The notes under the pieces are model-generated. The model had not been told where the DNA came from. It searched no databases and worked only from the letters and a program-made list of their open reading frames with translations. From assembly GCA_027310605.1 (NCBI GenBank), contig DAIDAN010000047.1, positions 1 to 5,200 of the forward strand: a DNA stretch of 5,200 nucleotides, given 5' to 3'. This document shows, in pieces, positions 1-4,558 of this stretch (position 1 is its first letter; the number at the start of each line of letters is the position of its first letter). Made by a program: the position numbers and the translations under genes. Source of the DNA: Candidatus Aenigmatarchaeota archaeon. GTDB lineage: Archaea > Aenigmatarchaeota > Aenigmatarchaeia > Aenigmatarchaeales > DAIDAN01.

Positions 1-2
1 CA

Positions 3-512
3 ATAAAACAGACGGAGCAGGCGCCGCTGAAGATTGAGATAAAAACTGAAAATGTCAGCGTTTCCGCGATGAAGGAAGGCGGCACATACGAGGCGCGCGC
101 CGCGCTTCTGCATGTTTTCGAGTCAAACCCTTTTTACGAGGTCTGCCCGCAGTGCGGCTCAAGGGTGAAGATGCCGGAATTCAAGTGCGCCGAGCACGGC
201 TTGGTAAGGCCCGCTTATGCTATGGTAGTGTCCGGAGTGATGGACGACGGCACCGCGAACATGCGAGTGGTTTTTTTCCGCGAGTCCGCTGAAAAGATTA
301 TCGGGATGAAAACAGCGGAGGCGCTTGCGAAAAAGGACAAGCTTTTTGAAAGCATTGGCAGCCTCGGAAGGGAGTTCGTTTTCGCGGGTCGCGTGCGCAA
401 GAACCAGCTCTTCGAGAGGCTCGAGTTCATAACGCAGGATGTCAGGCAGACAAATCCGAAAGAGGAAGCGGCGAAACTTTTGAAGGAGTTTGAGACGCCG
501 GCTGCGCAATAA
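3..512 (+). CDS. Replication protein A-like ssDNA-binding protein, C-terminal part (5' end outside window)
   Basis: This is the C-terminal part of an archaeal RPA-like single-stranded-DNA-binding protein, which would protect single strands in replication and hand them to RadA. The frame is open from base 3, so the gene begins upstream of the window; the ATG at 69 is probably internal. Counting from that ATG, Cys26, Cys29, Cys40 and His43 form a C-x2-C-x10-C-x2-H zinc finger, with the first pair in the context CPQCG. An OB-fold-like stretch follows: AYAMVVSGVMDDGT, then RVVFFRESAEKIIGM, then a strand containing FAGRVRKNQLFERLEF. This finger-in-OB-fold arrangement is known for the C-terminal domain of euryarchaeal RPA. 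The tail (KEEAAKLLKEFE) is a charged helix. Codons are GC-rich, as in radA downstream. Family assignment is good; the number of upstream OB folds cannot be seen. Confidence 0.85.
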   Translation: MKQTEQAPLKIEIKTENVSVSAMKEGGTYEARAALLHVFESNPFYEVCPQCGSRVKMPEFKCAEHGLVRPAYAMVVSGVMDDGTANMRVVFFRESAEKIIGMKTAEALAKKDKLFESIGSLGREFVFAGRVRKNQLFERLEFITQDVRQTNPKEEAAKLLKEFETPAAQ

Positions 513-526
513 AACGAAATTATAAA

Positions 527-575
527 AACGATTTTTCCGTATCTGACGATTATTATTGTAGAATGAAAAATCGTT
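527..575 (+). repeat. Perfect 11-bp inverted repeat (hairpin) downstream of the RPA-like gene
   Basis: AACGATTTTTC at 527-537 is the exact reverse complement of GAAAAATCGTT at 565-575, with a 27-base loop. It begins 15 bases after the RPA-like stop codon, so it would fold in the 3' end of that transcript. A role in 3'-end stability or termination is inference. Confidence 0.6.
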
Positions 576-594
576 GCGAAAGATTAAATCAGGA

Positions 595-605
595 ATTTTG
601 TTTTT
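595..605 (+). terminator. Possible T-rich terminator of the RPA-like gene
   Basis: The tract TTTTGTTTTT lies about 80 bases beyond the stop codon and after the hairpin at 527-575. Archaeal RNA polymerase terminates at T-rich tracts on the non-template strand. The tract is short and interrupted by a G, so the call is tentative. Confidence 0.35.
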
Positions 606-650
606 GGAGAATGATTTTCGCAGGGAGAATTATGCAAAATAAGAATCATG

Positions 651-807
651 ATGAACGAAAATGCTAAAACATTAGGCGATTTTATGAAAATGTTTTTATA
701 ATGAAGTGATTGAAAAATTGCGAGAAAAACAAAATAGAAAAGAATTATGTATTGAAAAAAGATGCGCTGTTGCGATTGCAAAAAATAATCCGGTTACCGC
801 AATCTGA
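651..807 (+). pseudogene. Possible decayed or frameshifted small ORF (about 51 codons)
   Basis: From ATG 651 the frame reads MNENAKTLGDFMKMF and then stops at 699-701. Removing one T from the run at 693-697 would continue the frame as YNEVIEKLREKQNRKEL and on through AVAIAKNNPVTAI to a TGA at 805-807. The joined product would be a plausible basic, helical 51-residue peptide. I do not recognise it, and I see neither a clear ribosome binding site nor a well-placed TATA box. It may be a relic, a sequencing error in a homopolymer, or chance. It does not resemble the three paralogous small proteins elsewhere in the window. Confidence 0.15.
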
Positions 808-833
808 TTCGTAATGAACTTCGTTCGTAATGA
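808..833 (+). repeat. Direct repeat TTCGTAATGA, two copies 16 bases apart, upstream of radA
   Basis: TTCGTAATGA occurs at 808-817 and again at 824-833. The copies end about 50 bases before the radA start codon, and the 16-base spacing is about one and a half helical turns. They could be an operator or chance in low-complexity DNA. Confidence 0.4.
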
Positions 834-874
834 TTTTCATTTTCAAAAAAATCAAAACCAAAAAATCTTGTGAT

Positions 875-882
875 AAGGTGAT
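875..882 (+). promoter_or_regulatory. Shine-Dalgarno site of radA
   Basis: AAGGTGAT closely matches the complement of the archaeal 16S rRNA 3' end (GGAGGTGAT). It ends three bases before ATG 886, with the GGTG core five bases before it. This decides the radA start over the later in-frame ATG at 913. Confidence 0.75.
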
Positions 883-885
883 TGT

Positions 886-1860
886 ATGGGAGTTGACAAG
901 GAGATAGAGAAGATGAAAAAAGTGGAGAGCGTCGCGGACTTGCCGGGAGTCGGGGAGAAGACCGCGGAAAAAATGAAAGAGGCGGGATATGTTGACCTGA
1001 TGGCTGTAGCCGCGGCCTCGCCCGGCGAGCTTGCGGACGCGGCGGAAATTGGCGAGCCCACCGCGGAAAAAATAATAGAGGGCGCGCGCAAGGCGCTCGA
1101 GATGGGATTCGAGACCGCGAGCAAGGTTATGGAGCGCAGGGAAAAGGTGGGAAAAATAACGACAGGCTCGAAAAATCTTGATGCGCTGCTTGGCGGCGGA
1201 GTCGAGACGCAAGCCACAACGGAATTCCACGGCGGCTTCGGCTCGAGCAAGACGCAGGTCGCGCACCAGCTTGCGGTTAATGTCCAACTGCCGGAAGGGC
1301 AGGGCGGCCTCGGCGGAGGATGTTTGTTTATAGACACGGAAGCGACCTTCAGGCCTGAAAGGATAAAGCAGATGGCTGAAGCCGTCGGGCTTGACGCGCA
1401 GCAGGCGCTCGAGAACATTTTCGTGGCGCGCGCGTACAATTCCGACCACCAGATGATTCTCGCGGAGAAGGCTGCGGAGATGATAAGAGAGAAGAACATA
1501 AAGCTGCTCATCGTTGACTCGGTGACCGCGCAGTTCCGCGCGGACTTCACGGGCAGGGGCGAGCTTGCGCCGCGGCAGCAGAAGCTGAACAGGCATCTGC
1601 ACACATTGCAGAAGCTGGCTGATGTTCATAACATAGCGGTCTATATGACGAACCAGGTGATGTCAAGGCCCGATGTGATGTTCGGGGACCCCACCGCGCC
1701 GATCGGGGGCCACATAATGGGGCATTTTAGTACATACCGTATCTATGTCCGCAAGAGCAAGGCTGACACGCGCGTGGCGAGATTGATAGACAGCCCGCAC
1801 CTGCCGGAAGGGGAGGCTGTTTTCTCGATAAGGACGGAAGGGGTGAGGGATGTGGAGTAA
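886..1860 (+). CDS. radA: RadA DNA repair and recombination ATPase
   Basis: RadA is the archaeal RecA/Rad51 homolog. It polymerises on single-stranded DNA and uses ATP to drive homologous pairing and strand exchange. At 324 residues it has full family length. The N-terminal helix-hairpin-helix domain spans about residues 13-71 (LPGVGEKTAEKMKEAG at 19-34). The RecA core starts near residue 90. The Walker A loop lies at 116-123, and the catalytic glutamate is Glu152 in FIDTEATFRPERI. Walker B is LLIVDS. The L1 region carries GRGELAPRQQKLNRHLH, and L2 lies around MFGDPTAPIGGHIMGH. The C-terminal SPHLPEGEAVFSI motif is typical of archaeal RadA. One oddity: Walker A reads GGFGSSKT, so Ser121 (AGC) replaces the glycine normally found before Lys122, and Gly117 replaces the usual glutamate. 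It follows the RPA-like gene on the same strand but probably has its own promoter, because the spacer is long. Confidence 0.97.
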   Translation: MGVDKEIEKMKKVESVADLPGVGEKTAEKMKEAGYVDLMAVAAASPGELADAAEIGEPTAEKIIEGARKALEMGFETASKVMERREKVGKITTGSKNLDALLGGGVETQATTEFHGGFGSSKTQVAHQLAVNVQLPEGQGGLGGGCLFIDTEATFRPERIKQMAEAVGLDAQQALENIFVARAYNSDHQMILAEKAAEMIREKNIKLLIVDSVTAQFRADFTGRGELAPRQQKLNRHLHTLQKLADVHNIAVYMTNQVMSRPDVMFGDPTAPIGGHIMGHFSTYRIYVRKSKADTRVARLIDSPHLPEGEAVFSIRTEGVRDVE

Positions 1861-1865
1861 AAGAA

Positions 1866-1900
1866 TTTTTAAGTTTTTATTTTTAAAAATTATTTTTCTT
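1866..1900 (+). terminator. T-rich terminator after radA
   Basis: Directly after the radA stop there are four runs of five or six T: TTTTT, TTTTTATTTTT and TATTTTTCTT. Repeated T tracts on the non-template strand are the normal intrinsic termination signal in archaea. The next promoter follows at once. Confidence 0.65.
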
Positions 1901-1910
1901 GTTGAAAGAT

Positions 1911-1923
1911 ATTTAAAGTTTCA
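1911..1923 (+). promoter_or_regulatory. Leaderless promoter of the first small paralog (TATA-like box plus TTTCA)
   Basis: ATTTAAAG at 1911-1918 is a TATA-like box whose centre is about 24-25 bases before ATG 1939, the spacing expected when transcription starts at the start codon itself. TTTCA follows at 1919-1923. The same 8-mer at the same distance precedes the gene at 2388. No Shine-Dalgarno sequence precedes 1939. Confidence 0.6.
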
Positions 1924-1938
1924 ATAATCAGCATTAAC

Positions 1939-2365
1939 ATGCTCGCAGGAATCAGCTCCGGTTTTGAAGGCGAATATGATTTTGACATTTTTCTGGCGAA
2001 GAATGAAATCATAAATCTTGAAAAGATGGCTTTGGAAGGAACTGCAATATTTTATGCCGAGCCGGAAAAAAAAGAAGTCTTTGCAGTTGAGCGTTAATGA
2101 CGGAAAAACTGCAAAAACAAATTTTCGCAAGCGCAAAAAAGTTTTCTTGGGCGATATTGTCGTTGAAGGCGTTAAAACTGACAAATGCCATATCTTCGTG
2201 TCGAAAAATTATTATCAAAAACTTAAAGACTTTGGTTCTATTGGAGGAAGATACGGTTCGCATAAGATAGATATAATTGAAGAAACTCTTGCGGAAGATG
2301 GTGGAATTTATTGCGAAGAATTCGGAAAAGGATTGCAACTCCTGAAACAACAGGAAAGCATTTAA
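1939..2365 (+). pseudogene. Small paralogous protein of unknown function, copy 1, reading frame interrupted
   Basis: I do not recognise this protein. From ATG 1939, set by the leaderless promoter, the frame reads MLAGISSGFEGEYDFDIFL and continues to a TAA at 2095-2097 (52 residues). A second frame, one base forward, is open across the overlap and ends at 2365. The whole span is 427 bases, exactly one more than a multiple of three, so one skipped base would yield about 141 residues. The likely site is the A8 run at 2066-2073, or anywhere up to 2094. The N-terminal part aligns with copy 2 (D-x2-IFL, then L and GT at equal spacing). The second-frame part carries YYQKLKDFGSIGGR, matching the Y-x2-L-x8-R core of the other copies. 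Decay, programmed slippage and sequencing error are all possible. Codons are more AT-rich than in radA. Confidence 0.6.
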
Positions 2366-2372
2366 AGATTCA
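2360..2372 (+). promoter_or_regulatory. Leaderless promoter of the second small paralog
   Basis: ATTTAAAG at 2360-2367, followed by ATTCA, repeats the arrangement at 1911-1923. In both cases the TTTAAA begins 27 bases before the ATG and TTCA ends 16 bases before it. The box overlaps the stop codon of copy 1 (2363-2365), so the two genes are packed tightly yet appear to be transcribed separately. Confidence 0.6.
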
Positions 2373-2387
2373 CAACCAATCTGTTTT

Positions 2388-2747
2388 ATGATCGGCGGAA
2401 TCCTTCCGAACTGCGACTTGGGAATATTCCTGACTGACGAGAATGTGAAAGCTCTGGATTCGCAGATTGTAAAAGGAACGCTCGTAAGGCTGAATGAAAG
2501 AACGCAGATTCCTCTGGAGCTGAAAAAAGATTTGGAAAAGTCGAAATATGGAATAGATGTTGAAGAGGGAAATCCTTATCGTGTTTATATTTTTCCGCGT
2601 TTCTACTCCGACCTTGTTGCGAACGGATATATTGGAACAAGAAATCCGCTCGGCGCGGGGATGAAAATTTCCACAGAAAATTATGCGAATAGAGACACTC
2701 TCCTGAAATCCGAGCTGGAGTTTTTGAAAAGATTTGGCAAGATATGA
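2388..2747 (+). CDS. Small paralogous protein of unknown function, copy 2 (intact)
   Basis: This is a 119-residue soluble protein with no signal peptide or membrane segment, and I do not recognise its family. The start is set by a TATA-like box at leaderless spacing and by the shared N-terminus with copy 1 (MIGGI versus MLAGI). Residues 10-31 (D-x2-IFL-x4-V-x2-L-x6-GT) align without gaps with copy 1. Residues 64-99 carry YR, then P70, Y73, L76, IGTR at 82-85, G91, I94 and NY at 98-99. These recur in copy 3 at an offset of six or seven residues, as does the ending LE-x2-KR-x-G-x-I. Alternating hydrophobic stretches suggest a small alpha/beta fold. The gene lies 22 bases after copy 1 and converges with the membrane protein gene, with nine bases between their stops. 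Codons are more AT-rich than in radA. Confidence 0.8.
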   Translation: MIGGILPNCDLGIFLTDENVKALDSQIVKGTLVRLNERTQIPLELKKDLEKSKYGIDVEEGNPYRVYIFPRFYSDLVANGYIGTRNPLGAGMKISTENYANRDTLLKSELEFLKRFGKI

Positions 2748-2756
2748 TTCTTATTT

Positions 2757-2897
2757 TCAATAGCCGTATCCGCCCCTCAAAAAGAAATAATAAACCAGTC
2801 CGTACACGATTGCCGCGATAATCAGGTAAATCAGAATCCACTGCCAGAGCGGGCGCTTTCCGTAAGCCTTCTGCCCTGCTTTCTTTTCATCAGCCAT
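2757..2897 (-). CDS. Tiny single-pass membrane protein (46 residues)
   Basis: The protein has a short charged N-terminus (MADEKKAGQKAYGKRPLW), then one hydrophobic segment at about residues 19-40 (WQWILIYLIIAAIVYGLVYY), then FFLRGGYGY at the C-terminus. The basic stretch before the membrane segment favours an N-terminus inside the cell. Aromatic residues flank the segment, as at a membrane interface. The function is unknown. Very small proteins with this KRPLWQW-plus-helix plan are, as far as I recall, common unannotated genes in small archaeal and bacterial genomes. ATG 2897 is chosen over an upstream in-frame ATG at 2957 because TTTATAAA at 2919-2926 lies at leaderless distance from it and would sit inside the longer version. 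Confidence 0.75.
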   Translation of the reverse strand: MADEKKAGQKAYGKRPLWQWILIYLIIAAIVYGLVYYFFLRGGYGY

Positions 2898-2918
2898 AAT
2901 AATAATTGGCAACGCTGG

Positions 2919-2926
2919 TTTATAAA
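2919..2926 (-). promoter_or_regulatory. Leaderless promoter (TATA box) of the small membrane protein
   Basis: TTTATAAA on the minus strand is centred about 25 bases before ATG 2897, the spacing expected for a leaderless archaeal transcript. There is no ribosome binding site before the ATG. Confidence 0.6.
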
Positions 2927-2996
2927 GGCGATATAATTGTAGAACAAATTTTCGCATTTTTCGTTGTAATGTTTGTTTTTTGGATTGTTTTTTACG

Positions 2997-3043
2997 AAAA
3001 CCATTCTAAAAGATAAAATGAAAAATCATCTGCGAACGGTTTT
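2997..3043 (-). repeat. Ten-pair hairpin downstream of the PRC-barrel gene
   Basis: On the minus strand AAAACCGTTC (3043-3034) can pair with GAATGGTTTT (3006-2997); one pair is G-U, and the loop is 27 bases. It begins 27 bases beyond the PRC-barrel stop codon. It may mark or protect the 3' end of that transcript. The rest of the gap 2927-3070 is AT-rich, with no gene I can support. Confidence 0.45.
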
Positions 3044-3070
3044 ATTATTTTTAATTCTGGTTTTCTTTTT

Positions 3071-3331
3071 TTATATTATGTCCTTTTCCGCGATTATGAT
3101 GAAGTCGCCGACGCTGCGCACCGCGGAGAACGGCACGAGAACCCTTCCCCTGTCGTCCTGCAAAAGCTGCAAGTCCTGCACATGCTTGGTCGGCTCGACC
3201 ATTACTATGTTCATGAGCTCGCCGGACTCTGTGATGAAAGAGACATCGCCGACAACGCCGAACTTCCTTCCGGTCTCCTCGGAGACCACGACCTTCCCTA
3301 TGAAATCGCGCGCGCGAACTTTTTCAGCCAT
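3071..3331 (-). CDS. PRC-barrel domain protein, single domain
   Basis: This 86-residue protein consists of one PRC-barrel domain, a small beta-barrel. It opens with RARDFIGKVVVSEETGRKFG and continues with the strand VGDVSFITESGELMNIVM. After a variable loop it closes with VLVPFSAVRSVGDFIII, and the VPFSAV-x-SVGDFIII ending is characteristic of archaeal single-domain members. In haloarchaea such proteins (CdpB) bind SepF and act in FtsZ-based division; others are linked to RNA metabolism. Which role applies here is unknown. The start is ATG 3331, because GGGGTGA lies five bases before it. The GTG at 3340 would add three residues and overlaps that site. It lies downstream of the kinase gene on the same strand across about 150 bases and has its own TATA-like box. 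Confidence 0.85.
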   Translation of the reverse strand: MAEKVRARDFIGKVVVSEETGRKFGVVGDVSFITESGELMNIVMVEPTKHVQDLQLLQDDRGRVLVPFSAVRSVGDFIIIAEKDII

Positions 3332-3336
3332 AAGTT

Positions 3337-3343
3337 TCACCCC
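3337..3343 (-). promoter_or_regulatory. Shine-Dalgarno site of the PRC-barrel gene
   Basis: GGGGTGA on the minus strand lies five bases before ATG 3331, almost the same layout as at radA. It shows that the transcript has a leader and excludes GTG 3340 as the main start. Confidence 0.7.
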
Positions 3344-3387
3344 TACCCGGATTGGGAATTGCTTGAAATATTATTGGACAATCAGAT

Positions 3388-3394
3388 ATTTAAG
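3388..3394 (-). promoter_or_regulatory. Candidate TATA box of the PRC-barrel gene
   Basis: CTTAAAT on the minus strand lies about 60 bases before ATG 3331. Transcription about 25 bases further on would give a leader of roughly 30-35 bases that includes the ribosome binding site. This fits but is not proven. Confidence 0.4.
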
Positions 3395-3410
3395 TTTATG
3401 TTCGCTGCGG

Positions 3411-3428
3411 TATGGATTGGGTTCCATA
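3411..3428. repeat. Short perfect inverted repeat between the kinase and PRC-barrel genes
   Basis: TATGGA and TCCATA form a six-base perfect inverted repeat around TTGGGT. It lies just upstream of the candidate PRC-barrel TATA box and after the kinase stop codon. It could be a regulator site. No T tract for kinase termination is visible in 3395-3480, so read-through into the PRC-barrel gene is possible. Confidence 0.35.
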
Positions 3429-3480
3429 ATCTGAACGGCTTTTCGGCTGATTGGCGCAACCGAACTAGCGCTCCTGCAAA

Positions 3481-4047
3481 TCAATCGTAATGGTATTTCT
3501 GTATTATTTTTCTCACAAGCCTTACAACTTTTTTCTCAAGCTCGCGCTTTCCGTAATTGCTTGAGATGCGGTAATCAGCCTTTTTCAGCAGTTTTCCCAA
3601 CCCCTCATCCAGCTCGCGCCTGTCGCGGTCGCGCAAATATTTTTCGCTTTCGTTCCCAAACCGTCGGCGCAATAACTCTCTCTTATGCCTGACCGCGGAA
3701 GGCGCTGTCACCGCGATAAGAACTGTTCTCCCGAGCGTTTTCAATATCTTGTATTCATCTGGCGAGAAAAAGCCGGTGACTATCAAGATCCTCCTGCTGC
3801 AGGACTTCATCCTTTCCGCTGTCCTTTCCATTATCAGGCGCTCGCGCCCCGCATGAAACCATTCTGCTATTTTCGCGTCATTTTCCTTGGTGTAGCGCAA
3901 GCCCCTTTTCCGGATTTCCTCCCTTATCGCATCGCCGGTCTCGAAAACGCAGGCACGGAAGTTTTTCCCTATCATTCCCGCGACCGTGCTTTTTCCCGCG
4001 CCCGGCATCCCGATTATGCAGAGTATGAGTTTTTTCGGCTTTCGCAT
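3481..4047 (-). CDS. UPF0200-like P-loop nucleotide kinase
   Basis: This 188-residue P-loop NTPase resembles archaeal UPF0200 proteins, which are distantly related to adenylate kinase and dephospho-CoA kinase. A phosphoryl-transfer reaction on a nucleotide-like substrate is inferred from the family; the substrate is unknown. Walker A is GMPGAGKST at residues 13-21. ETGDAIREEIRKRGLRYT at 36-53 matches the family motif with GD and REE-x3-RG. SPDEY at 95-99 and the strand TVLIAVTAP precede a lid-like arginine-rich stretch (KRELLRRRFG). RDRRELDEGLGKLLKKADY is the family's RDxREL...G.G...ADY signature. The C-terminus is a basic helix. One difference: the position where relatives, as I recall them, have Asp-Gly in the second strand reads Thr91-Gly92. 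It diverges from the small gene at 4169. Confidence 0.75.
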   Translation of the reverse strand: MRKPKKLILCIIGMPGAGKSTVAGMIGKNFRACVFETGDAIREEIRKRGLRYTKENDAKIAEWFHAGRERLIMERTAERMKSCSRRILIVTGFFSPDEYKILKTLGRTVLIAVTAPSAVRHKRELLRRRFGNESEKYLRDRDRRELDEGLGKLLKKADYRISSNYGKRELEKKVVRLVRKIIQKYHYD

Positions 4048-4078
4048 AAAACTGTTTTCGCGGGGTTAAAGAATTGGA

Positions 4079-4086
4079 TTTATATT
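4079..4086 (-). promoter_or_regulatory. Candidate TATA box of the kinase gene
   Basis: AATATAAA on the minus strand is centred about 35 bases before ATG 4047, which would leave a leader of about ten bases. The interval 4048-4168 holds this promoter and the divergent one for the small gene at 4169. Confidence 0.45.
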
Positions 4087-4140
4087 GTGCGAAGTATAGG
4101 TTGTGAAAGATATTACAGACAAATGAACAGGAACTTGCGC

Positions 4141-4153
4141 TTAAATTCTTTCA
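4141..4153 (+). promoter_or_regulatory. Leaderless promoter of the third small paralog
   Basis: TTAAAT at 4141-4146 is centred about 25 bases before ATG 4169, and TTTCA at 4149-4153 ends 16 bases before it, exactly as at the other two copies. This favours ATG 4169 over the in-frame ATG at 4202. Confidence 0.5.
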
Positions 4154-4168
4154 GGCGCAACAATACTT

Positions 4169-4558
4169 ATGATAGCAGTCAGGATAGGAAGTGGAAAGGG
4201 CATGAGCGACAATGACACGATAATCCTGTTAAGCGGGAAGGAAGTCAGAGATTTGAGAAGCCTAAAAATCTCCAGCGGGCTGTACACTGATTCTCCGTAC
4301 GATTCATTAGGCGAAGCCAGCTTGCTGTTGGATAAGAAACTGATGCCAACGGCGCCTTGCGCAAAATCAGAAGATTACCGCAATTTCCGCATAAATCCGA
4401 AGCTCTATGAAATACTCGAAATCAAAAGGCGAGCCCGGACAAGGTATGAAACCTGCCACGGAAACGTAATCGATATTGTGAATTATTCCGATTGCAGATT
4501 AAATTATAACGAGGGTGTTCTTTTGGAAGGCTTCAAAAGAAAAGGACTGATTTCTTAG
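4169..4558 (+). CDS. Small paralogous protein of unknown function, copy 3 (intact)
   Basis: This is a 129-residue soluble protein that I do not recognise, but it is a divergent relative of copy 2 at 2388. Shared features: a start MIA (MIG and MLA in the others); V27, L30 and G37 at the spacing seen near the N-termini of copies 1 and 2; then YR at 70-71, P77, Y80, L83, TR at 91-92, G98, I101 and NY at 105-106. From P77 to Y106 it aligns with copy 2 without a gap. The ending LE-x2-KR-x-G-x-I (119-128) also matches. Cys50, Cys96 and Cys109 are present but form no obvious metal site. ATG 4169 is chosen because of the promoter spacing and the matching N-terminus; ATG 4202 would give 118 residues. 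The last four bases overlap the end of the opposing AAA+ gene. Confidence 0.75.
   Translation: MIAVRIGSGKGMSDNDTIILLSGKEVRDLRSLKISSGLYTDSPYDSLGEASLLLDKKLMPTAPCAKSEDYRNFRINPKLYEILEIKRRARTRYETCHGNVIDIVNYSDCRLNYNEGVLLEGFKRKGLIS

Larger units (their letters stand above)
513..885. other. AT-rich spacer of 373 bases between the RPA-like gene and radA
   Basis: No convincing gene is present here. The spacer holds the hairpin at 527-575, a T-rich tract at 595-605, a possible frame-broken small ORF (651-807), a 10-base direct repeat at 808-833 and the radA ribosome binding site. A minus-strand frame at 584-781 is rich in Phe, Ile and Leu, as AT-rich noncoding DNA often is, and I do not accept it as a gene. 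I see no canonical TATA box at leaderless spacing before radA. TTTATAAT at 694-701 could act as one, but would give a leader well over 100 bases long. Confidence 0.6.

Noticed and set aside
584..781. Minus-strand 65-residue frame rich in Phe, Ile and Leu
   Set aside because: Such composition follows from AT-rich noncoding DNA. There is no ribosome binding site or clear start, and no recognisable motif.
745..1629. Long minus-strand open frames opposite radA
   Set aside because: They lie antisense to radA, whose every motif is recognised. The translated text is arginine- and serine-rich shadow sequence without any family motif.
2386..2841. Minus-strand 151-residue frame opposite copy 2
   Set aside because: It overlaps both copy 2 and the membrane protein gene in another frame. 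Copy 2 is supported by paralogy and a promoter.
2973..3434. Plus-strand frame that looks like a signal peptide followed by a cysteine-containing region
   Set aside because: The hydrophobic part arises from T-rich spacer sequence, and the rest is antisense to the well-supported PRC-barrel gene.
3400..3480. Possible tRNA or small structured RNA between the kinase and PRC-barrel genes
   Set aside because: Short stems exist (TATGGA/TCCATA and GCGC/GCGC), but there is no T-loop consensus, no cloverleaf that closes, and no clear box C/D pair.
3685..4215. Plus-strand frame opposite the kinase
   Set aside because: It is antisense to a kinase with clear Walker A and family motifs.
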